Shown: positions 62,926 to 64,000 of the stretch, piece by piece | Position numbering within the stretch: position 1 is the stretch's first letter | How the letters are laid out: each line of letters opens with the position of its first letter | Assembly (NCBI GenBank): GCA_013115135.1 | Contig: JABANP010000296.1 | Location: 1-64,000 of the forward strand | Source: Perkinsus olseni | Taxonomy: Eukaryota; Perkinsozoa; Perkinsida; Perkinsidae | DNA: 64,000 nucleotides | Reading direction: 5' to 3' | Made by a program: the position numbers and the translations under genes | Notes under the pieces: generated by a model | Told to the model about the DNA's origin: nothing | Seen by the model: only the letters and a program-made list of their open reading frames with translations | Databases searched by the model: none

Positions 62926-64000
62926 AGAGGTTTAGTGGAGGGGCATTCCGACGGGTGAAGCATTTGCTGCCCGGGTGAATGACTCAGCTCTCAGTACTCA
63001 TCAATCTTGATCTATTTTTGGTCCTCCACGTTGAGCTTTTGAGCTCCGCGGTCTACGCCTCTACAATTCTGCTTCTCGTTGTGGTCTGTGCTGGTGAGTC
63101 AGTACAGATCCGAGAATGTGTTCCATCAAACTCAACACATCTGAGAGTATCTCGACGCTAAGCTTTGAGTTGCACTAGTAGTTGGCGCATGTATTCGAAA
63201 TCTAAGCCTTCGGTTCGCAAGATGGACAAAGTCTGGTTCGGATCTGCAGGCCGTAAGTCGAATCGCAGGTCGACAGCTCCGAGTAAGTGTCTCTAGATGC
63301 CGCGGGCTCAGGATGCGCAAAAATCCAGCCGATGTACGACTGCGACTGACAAACTCACAGTCCGAGGATCGGACATAGGGACAGAGATTCAGGGGTCAGC
63401 TCCTGACTGAGAAGGGGGGCCGTGGAAGAGTGGGTGCCAATTGGAACATCGCAAGCTGGACAGATGGTGAGCTCGTACTCTGATTTATCCTGTACACTAT
63501 CGACCCGGGCAGCACAGACTGGGTCGCTGACGTTTCGGACAGTAATCGTTGGGTGGCCCGAACACTGAGACAGGGACACTGTCACAGTGTTTGAATATCG
63601 ATCCTGAGCACGACTTCGGCGAAGTCAACAACACTCGCAATTCAGAAGCGGGAGAGTAAAACCCCCAGCAATTGCATGAAGCCCAGACCAAATCAATAAG
63701 ACCCTAGAGCAGTGCAGCAGCACTGCAGTGCGCCCTGCGGTGTTCTGTCCGGTCGCTGGACTTCAGTGACTAGGGGCTGCGCAACAGTGCAGACTGAGGA
63801 GCTCTTGACTTTTATATGTTACGTAAATCACCGTTTGTTGCGTTGCGGGAACATCTCGGGACTCTGCCGAACTGAACCTCTAGCGCACATATTGGATGAT
63901 TTTGAACCACCCCGGCAGCCGGGGCCCTGCCAAGGCCTACGCGGCTACGACCCTTGCCTACACGAAAAATCAGTTCGTGGAACTAGACGAAACCAACAGT
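62926..64000. other. No gene recognised
   Basis: The first 90 nt belong to the inverted duplication. After that I see no exon, tRNA or repeat that I can support. Confidence 0.4.

Larger units (their letters stand above)
61080..63015. repeat. Inverted duplication, two diverged arms of about 0.8-0.9 kb
   Basis: The arm 61080-61960 and the reverse complement of 62219-63015 share a 54-codon gene, its upstream TTATTAGGTTnAAnTTTATC, CTCTGTCACGTGAGnTGT, CCGTGCTGTCTAC, CTCTATAT.GATGCCT and GTTTCACTCTGCA-type blocks. About 250 nt of less similar sequence separates them. The arms have diverged by many substitutions and indels, so the event is not recent. Confidence 0.8.

Overview
The window is nuclear DNA from a eukaryote with very compact, intron-rich genes. 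Exons of recognisable proteins are separated by GT-AG introns, many only 33-70 nt long, and genes lie a few hundred bases apart. tRNA genes lack an encoded CCA, and TAA, TAG and TGA all act as stops. The gene set (PEX5, a peroxisomal acyltransferase, SLBP, SEC20, SLX1, ASNSD1, a K+-dependent Na+/Ca2+ exchanger, a DPY-30/EF-hand protein) fits a free-living or parasitic protist with peroxisomes. An alveolate such as a Perkinsus relative is my best guess, at low confidence.

Layout. 0-9 kb (+): an unidentified coiled-coil gene end (to 1779), SLBP (2568-3375), candidate exons of unknown function, and a helical-repeat (HPR-like) gene ending at 9050. 9.2-15.3 kb (+): PEX5, about 16 exons. 16.0-17.4 kb (+): SEC20 SNARE. 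17.4-21.9 kb: no confident gene; a GTAC-rich minisatellite. 21.9-27.5 kb (+): unidentified exons running into a dihydroxyacetone-phosphate acyltransferase (GNPAT) that ends in a PTS1-like SRM. 28-32.6 kb (+): a tandem segmental duplication of a single-pass membrane protein gene; copy 1 is split by a 621-bp inverted-repeat element and copy 2 is frameshifted. 33.3-42 kb: tRNA-Arg, then SLX1, ASNSD1 and NCKX on the minus strand, with a satellite of about 16 units of roughly 90 bp between the last two. 42.3-47.1 kb (+): a DPY-30/EF-hand protein. 48.6-51.6 kb: two small secreted Gly-rich repeat genes (-) in repeat-rich DNA. 51.95-54.9 kb (+): an asparagine-synthetase-like amidotransferase with a signal peptide. 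55-61 kb: unidentified exons. 61.1-63.0 kb: an inverted duplication carrying two 54-residue secreted Gly-rich peptides, one per arm.

The most unusual pattern is the relation between introns and tRNA. Three of the four intact tRNA genes (Ser, Glu, His) sit inside introns of PEX5, GNPAT and SLX1. In addition, several short introns of PEX5 and the GNPAT locus consist largely of a tRNA 3' half (T-arm plus acceptor strand plus a T-run) placed 4-10 nt after the 5' splice site. Other introns share two more short repeat motifs. Together these suggest that introns here were seeded, or repeatedly invaded, by small tRNA-derived or other introner-like elements.

Genes with a common theme: PEX5 is the import receptor for PTS1 cargo, and GNPAT nearby is a peroxisomal enzyme with a PTS1-like end. 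Two unrelated-in-detail members of the class II glutaminase/asparagine synthase fold (ASNSD1 and the secreted-type protein) also occur here.
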